DNA from: Bifidobacterium myosotis
Lineage (GTDB): Bacteria > Actinomycetota > Actinomycetes > Actinomycetales > Bifidobacteriaceae
Reading direction: 5' to 3'
NCBI RefSeq assembly: GCF_002259745.1
Contig: NZ_MWWW01000028.1
Span: 34,355 to 98,354 of the forward strand
DNA: 64,000 nt
Made by a program: the position numbers and the translations under genes. The notes under the pieces were generated by a model. The model had not been told where the DNA came from, made no database searches, and saw only the letters and a program-made list of their open reading frames with translations. Positions 59,955-64,000 of the stretch are shown in pieces; the stretch's first letter is position 1; each line of letters begins with the position of its first letter.

Positions 59955-60695
59955 ATGACTGAACAGGACAAGCCGCGCAGGGTGCTGCTCAAGCTTTCCG
60001 GCGAAGCATTCGGCGGCGGCAAGGTCGGCATCGACACCCAGGTGGTCCGCCGCATCGCCGAGGAAATCGTCCCGGCCGTCAAGCAGGGCGTGCAGGTGGC
60101 CATCGTGGTCGGCGGCGGCAACTTCTTCCGCGGCGCCGAACTCCAGCAGGCCGGCATCGACCGCTCCCGCGGCGACTACATGGGCATGCTCGGCACCGTG
60201 ATGAACTGCCTGGCCCTGCAGGACTTCCTCGAGCAGGAAGGCCAGGCCACCCGCGTGCAGACCGCCATCACCATGGGTCAGGTCGCCGAGCCGTACATCC
60301 CGCTCAAGGCCATCCGCCACCTCGAAAAGGGCCGCGTGGTCATCTTCGGCGCCGGTGCCGGCATGCCGTACTTCTCCACGGACACGGTCTCCATCCAGCG
60401 CTCCCTCGAGATTCACTGCGAGGAGGTGCTCATGGGCAAGAACGGCGTGGACGGCGTGTACACCGCCGACCCGCGCAAGGACCCGAATGCCAAGCGTTTC
60501 GTGACCCTGAGCTACAAGCGCGCGCTGGTGGACAACCTCGCCGTTATGGACGCCTCGGCACTGTCCATGGCCCGCGACAACAGGAAGCTCATCCGTGTCT
60601 TCGGTCTCGAGGGCACCGGCAACGTCACCCGCGCCCTGCTGGGCGAGGAGATCGGCACGCTGGTCTCCTCCGCCGAATCGCGTGTGGCCGACTGA
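59955..60695 (+). CDS. pyrH: UMP kinase
   Basis: About 246 residues. [11 protein letters not shown] at the start, [12 protein letters not shown] and the [17 protein letters not shown] block are PyrH signatures. Phosphorylates UMP to UDP. ATG at 59955 has GAGGGAAAGG upstream; an in-frame start 18 bases earlier is less likely. It joins the pyrimidine theme of the left end but belongs to the translation block here. Confidence 0.96.
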   Translation: MTEQDKPRRVLLKLSGEAFGGGKVGIDTQVVRRIAEEIVPAVKQGVQVAIVVGGGNFFRGAELQQAGIDRSRGDYMGMLGTVMNCLALQDFLEQEGQATRVQTAITMGQVAEPYIPLKAIRHLEKGRVVIFGAGAGMPYFSTDTVSIQRSLEIHCEEVLMGKNGVDGVYTADPRKDPNAKRFVTLSYKRALVDNLAVMDASALSMARDNRKLIRVFGLEGTGNVTRALLGEEIGTLVSSAESRVAD

Positions 60696-60800
60696 CGCCA
60701 ACCGTCATGACCGCACGTCGCCATTGACTGCGATCCTACAATCAGATATCAAGCGTTCACCGACGAACACCGGACGAACACACATCACAAGGAGTTGAAT

Positions 60801-61352
60801 ATGTCCCTTATCGATCAGGCCAAGGAACAGATGGCCAAGACCATCGAGAACACCAAGGAGAACTTCGCGGGCATCCGCACCGGCCGTGCCAACCCGGCGC
60901 TGCTCAACGGCATCATGGTCGATTACTACGGCGCGCCGACCCCGATCAAGGCCGTCGCCTCCATCGGCGTGCCGGAGCCGCGCACGCTGTCCGTCACCCC
61001 GTTCGACGCCTCCCAGGCCGCGGCGGTCGAGAAGGCCCTGCGCAACTCCGACCTCGGCATCAACCCGAACCGCGACGGCAACGTCATCCGCCTGACCATG
61101 CCGGAGCTCACCGAGGACCGCCGCAAGGAGTACGTCAAGCTCGCCAAGGGCAAGGCCGAGGACGGCAAGGTGGCCGTGCGCAACATCCGCCGCAAGGCCA
61201 AGGAGTCCATCGACAAGGCCGTCAAGGATGGCGACATGGGCGAGGACGAGGGCGATCGTCTGCTCAAGGACCTCGACAAGGCGACCAAGAACGTCACCGA
61301 CGAGATCGACGCCCTGCTCGAGACCAAGCAGAAGGAGATCATGGAGGTCTGA
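60801..61352 (+). CDS. frr: Ribosome recycling factor
   Basis: About 183 residues, the standard size. RTGRANPALLNGIMVDYYG, KALRNSDLGINPNRDGNVIR and the second-half coiled coil are family marks. AAGGAG lies six bases before the ATG at 60801. Works with EF-G to split ribosomes after termination. Confidence 0.97.
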   Translation: MSLIDQAKEQMAKTIENTKENFAGIRTGRANPALLNGIMVDYYGAPTPIKAVASIGVPEPRTLSVTPFDASQAAAVEKALRNSDLGINPNRDGNVIRLTMPELTEDRRKEYVKLAKGKAEDGKVAVRNIRRKAKESIDKAVKDGDMGEDEGDRLLKDLDKATKNVTDEIDALLETKQKEIMEV

Positions 61353-61386
61353 TTCGGCACCGCCGAGAGACCGGGTACGGAGGATT

Positions 61387-62373
61387 ATGGAACGCAACGA
61401 ACAACTTCATGCCGAGGCCGAAGAGACGCTCGACCAGATCAACAAGAGGACCGGCCGCAACATGCCACAGGCAATCGGCACGGCCGTGGTGTTGATCGCG
61501 ATAATCGTGGGCGCCCTGCTGTTCAGCATCGACCTGTTCGTGCTACTGGTCGTCGTGTTCATGATTCTGGCGCTGTGGGAGCTGCGCGTGGACTTCGCCA
61601 CCGTCGGGCTGCACATCCCGGTGCTCATGCTCTGGGTGTGCTCGGCCTTCACCCTTATCGCCACCTACTATTCGCCGTACCATCTCATCACCATGTCGCT
61701 GAGCATCATCGTCTCCATCATCCTGGTGGCGATTTCCGCCAGCGCCAAACTGAGTTTCGGCAACCGCCTGTCTCTGGCGGTTGCCGGCAAGCTCTCCAGC
61801 ACCGATGCCAGCGCCCGACTGGAATCCTCCTTCAACCATGAGGGAGGGGAACTGCACCACTCGCGGCTGAGCCATGTGGCCGTCTCCGTGCTCACCGTGC
61901 TCTATATCCCGCTTCTCGCCAGCTGCATCATCATCCCGCTGACCTTCAGCGATCATCCTGTGGCACACGCCATCATGCTGGTGTTCCTGCCCGCCCTGTC
62001 CGACACGGGCGGCCTGTTCGCCGGCGCATGGCTCGGCAAGCACAAGCTGTCTCCACGCATCTCGCCGAAGAAGTCCGTCGAAGGGCTCATCGGCTCCATG
62101 CTGTTCGCGATGGCGGGCGCCTTCGCGGTGTTCGCCTGCACCTATGACGGCACGACCTGGGCCTCCCGCTGGTGGGTGCCCATCGTGGCCGGCATCCTTA
62201 TCGGCGCCGTCGGTACATTCGGCGATTTGTGCGCCTCCATGCTCAAGCGCGACATCGGCATCAAGGACATGGGCCACCTGCTCAAAGGGCACGGCGGCGT
62301 GATGGACCGCGTGGACTCCATCCTTATGAGTGCGCCGTTCACCTGCGCGCTGTTGTGGGTCACCGGACTGTGA
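61387..62373 (+). CDS. cdsA: Phosphatidate cytidylyltransferase
   Basis: About 328 residues with roughly eight membrane helices. The signature GDLCASMLKRDIGIKDMGHLLKGHGG, in its last fifth, is diagnostic; makes CDP-diacylglycerol for phospholipids. A polar N-terminus of about 25 residues precedes the first helix. Starts 34 bases after frr, probably in the same operon. Confidence 0.95.
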   Translation: MERNEQLHAEAEETLDQINKRTGRNMPQAIGTAVVLIAIIVGALLFSIDLFVLLVVVFMILALWELRVDFATVGLHIPVLMLWVCSAFTLIATYYSPYHLITMSLSIIVSIILVAISASAKLSFGNRLSLAVAGKLSSTDASARLESSFNHEGGELHHSRLSHVAVSVLTVLYIPLLASCIIIPLTFSDHPVAHAIMLVFLPALSDTGGLFAGAWLGKHKLSPRISPKKSVEGLIGSMLFAMAGAFAVFACTYDGTTWASRWWVPIVAGILIGAVGTFGDLCASMLKRDIGIKDMGHLLKGHGGVMDRVDSILMSAPFTCALLWVTGL

Positions 62374-62511
62374 TGCCGGACGACGCTCCTGCGCCCTTAT
62401 CTCGTTCATCAACTGCCATCACATAGGCATCACATCGGTAATCACCTTGGCATCTGCCGTGATTGCCGCATCTCATGCATCATCGGATCATCGGAAGCGA
62501 AGCGAACAGCC

Positions 62512-63681
62512 ATGACCATCCAGGACAACGAAACCCCGGAAACCGGCATCACGCCCGGCGGCACCCAAGGCGCCTTCCGTGACGTGCTGTCCAAAGACCA
62601 CGCCCGTCGCGGCAAGCCTCCGCTGCATTTCGTCGATATGACGCCCGAACAGCGCATCGAGAAGGCCGGCGAGTTGGGGTTGCCGAAATTCCGCGTCAAG
62701 CAGCTCGCCAATCACTACTACGGGCATTTCGACGTGAACGCCGCCGAGTTCACCGATTTCCCCGCCGCCAAGCGCGACGAGGCGGCCGCCGCGTTCTTCC
62801 CGAACCTCATCACCGAGGTCACCCGGCAGGTGGCCGACGAAGGCACCACCATCAAGACGCTGTGGCGGCTGTTCGATGGCTCGCTCATCGAATCCGTACT
62901 CATGCGCTATCCAACGCGCACCACGCTGTGCATCTCCTCGCAGGTCGGCTGCGGCATGGGCTGCCCGTTCTGCGCCACCGGCAAGATGGGCCTAACCCGC
63001 AACATGTCCGCCGGCGAGATTGTCGAGCAGGTGTGCGTGGCGGCCAAGATGATGCGCGACGGCGTGGTGGCCGGCGGCCCGGGCCGCCTGAGCAACATCG
63101 TGTTCATGGGCATGGGCGAGCCGATGGGCAACTACAAGTCGGTACTCTCCGCCGTACGGCAGATTTCCGCGATGCCGCCCGAGGGCTTCGGCATCTCGGC
63201 GCGCAACATCACCGTGTCCACCGTGGGTGTGGTGCCTGGCATCAGAAAGCTCACCGAGGAGGGCATCCCGGTGCGTCTGGCCGTCTCGCTGCACGCGCCG
63301 AGTGATGAGCTGCGCGACGAGCTCGTGCCGATGAACCGTCGTTTCAACACCACGCAGGTGTTGGACGCGGCGCACGACTACTGGCTGGCTTCCAAGCGTC
63401 GTGTCAGCATCGAATACGCCCTGATGCGCGGCATCAACGATCAGGCCGAGCATGCCAAGCTGCTCGCCAAGCGGCTCAACCACTATGGCGACGACTGGGC
63501 GCATGTGAATCCGATTCCGCTCAATCCGATTGAGGGATCGAAGTGGACCGCATCCAAGCCCGAAGATGAGGCGCGGTTCCTGGAAATCCTGCATGCCGCG
63601 GGCATCACCGCCACATTGCGTGACACCCGCGGTCAGGACATCGACGGCGCCTGCGGACAGCTCGCCGCCAAGGAGCGATAG
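62512..63681 (+). CDS. rlmN: 23S rRNA (adenine-2503-C2) methyltransferase
   Basis: About 389 residues. Radical SAM cysteines Cys147, Cys151 and Cys154 (CGMGCPFC), GMGEPMGNY and a final LRDTRGQDIDGACGQL with the second catalytic Cys. Methylates A2503 of 23S rRNA and A37 of some tRNAs. Last gene of the block, closed by a terminator. Confidence 0.96.
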   Translation: MTIQDNETPETGITPGGTQGAFRDVLSKDHARRGKPPLHFVDMTPEQRIEKAGELGLPKFRVKQLANHYYGHFDVNAAEFTDFPAAKRDEAAAAFFPNLITEVTRQVADEGTTIKTLWRLFDGSLIESVLMRYPTRTTLCISSQVGCGMGCPFCATGKMGLTRNMSAGEIVEQVCVAAKMMRDGVVAGGPGRLSNIVFMGMGEPMGNYKSVLSAVRQISAMPPEGFGISARNITVSTVGVVPGIRKLTEEGIPVRLAVSLHAPSDELRDELVPMNRRFNTTQVLDAAHDYWLASKRRVSIEYALMRGINDQAEHAKLLAKRLNHYGDDWAHVNPIPLNPIEGSKWTASKPEDEARFLEILHAAGITATLRDTRGQDIDGACGQLAAKER

Positions 63682-63723
63682 TCACGAGCGATAAACTCGG
63701 CGCGGTTGCTCCGAGCATCATTC

Positions 63724-63748
63724 AGCCCCTCCAAAGAGGGGCTTTTTT
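63724..63748 (+). terminator. Terminator after rlmN
   Basis: AGCCCCTC with GAGGGGCT around a short AAA-containing loop, followed by six T. The 58 bases after it show nothing, up to the repeat at 63806. Confidence 0.9.
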
Positions 63749-63805
63749 GCGTCTTACGCCAGTGGTCCGTCTCGTAATTATCTAAGTGGCATCGGTCCCT
63801 CTGAC

Positions 63806-64000
63806 GGACGTTGCCGTGAAGCAAACAGCGGAGCTGTTTGTAGGCAACGTGCGAGCCGGCAGGCGAGCCAGCGGAACACGCGCGGAGCGCGTCCGAAATT
63901 GCGGGGCCGTTGCCGTGAAGCAAACAGCGGAGCTGTTTGTAGGCAACGTGCGAGCCGGCAGGCGAGCCAGCGGAGCACGCGCGGAGCGCGTCCGAAATTG
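63806..64000 (-). repeat. Tandem copies of the 97-bp multi-hairpin element (family C)
   Basis: GTTGCCGTGAAGC starts at 63810 and again at 63909, a 99-bp period. The two units differ by one base over about 91 shared bases (A versus G in GCGGRACACG). They are in the opposite orientation to the copy at 24612-24708. The second unit runs to the window edge, so the array may continue. Confidence 0.88.

Overview
The window is a high-GC actinobacterial chromosome segment, most likely from Bifidobacterium. The clues are pyrK-pyrD-pyrE, the rpsB-tsf-pyrH-frr-cdsA-rlmN block, the holA/tsaE-tsaB-rimI-tsaD block, guaB3 beside a eukaryote-like icd, and strong third-position GC. No insertion sequence, prophage or CRISPR array is visible. 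Most genes are in tight operons, many with 1-4 base stop/start overlaps.

Layout. 1-1.8 kb: end of a pyrimidine operon (pyrK tail, pyrD, pyrE). 2.0-3.9 kb: two related membrane-anchored coiled-coil proteins. 4.3-9.2 kb: a LysR regulator divergent from a heterodimeric ABC exporter with one degenerate ATP site. 9.3-9.9 kb: a HAD hydrolase. 10.3-19.0 kb: a complete Kdp potassium system (an extra 30-residue membrane peptide, kdpF, A, B, C, then the sensor pair kdpD/kdpE). 19.3-24 kb: NAD(P)HX repair enzyme, an ABC-F protein and an SDR dehydrogenase. 24.8-28.7 kb: an ECF transporter operon (S, T and double ATPase) ending in a possible ZinT-like protein. 29-37 kb: a two-component system divergent from two tandem lipoprotein paralogues and a MacAB-like export system, probably one envelope-stress or drug-export module. 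37-43.2 kb: an SMC-like JetA-JetB-JetC (Wadjet/MksBEF) operon lacking the nuclease gene jetD, placed directly before holA. 43.3-47.7 kb: holA and the t6A tRNA-modification genes. 47.8-57.6 kb: a small unknown protein, tRNA-Asn, an SDR dehydrogenase, an M23-type envelope protein, a sugar-binding-like lipoprotein, icd, guaB3, an acyl-CoA synthetase and def. 58-63.7 kb: rpsB, tsf, pyrH, frr, cdsA, rlmN.

The most unusual content is non-coding. Three long gaps between converging genes (3.9-4.25, 19.0-19.3 and 24.0-24.8 kb) and the last 200 bases hold palindromic repeats of at least three families. One is a 51-bp palindrome repeated at exactly 63-bp spacing in two separate loci. One is a GGGACGCAAACGCA palindrome whose arms show paired changes. 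One is a roughly 97-bp multi-hairpin element, present once at 24.6 kb and as a 99-bp-period tandem at the right edge. Several candidate control sites are also visible: 11-bp-spaced repeats typical of OmpR-family regulators before kdp and before both lipoprotein genes, a hairpin hiding the ribosome binding site of the M23 gene, and a leaderless start for the acyl-CoA synthetase.
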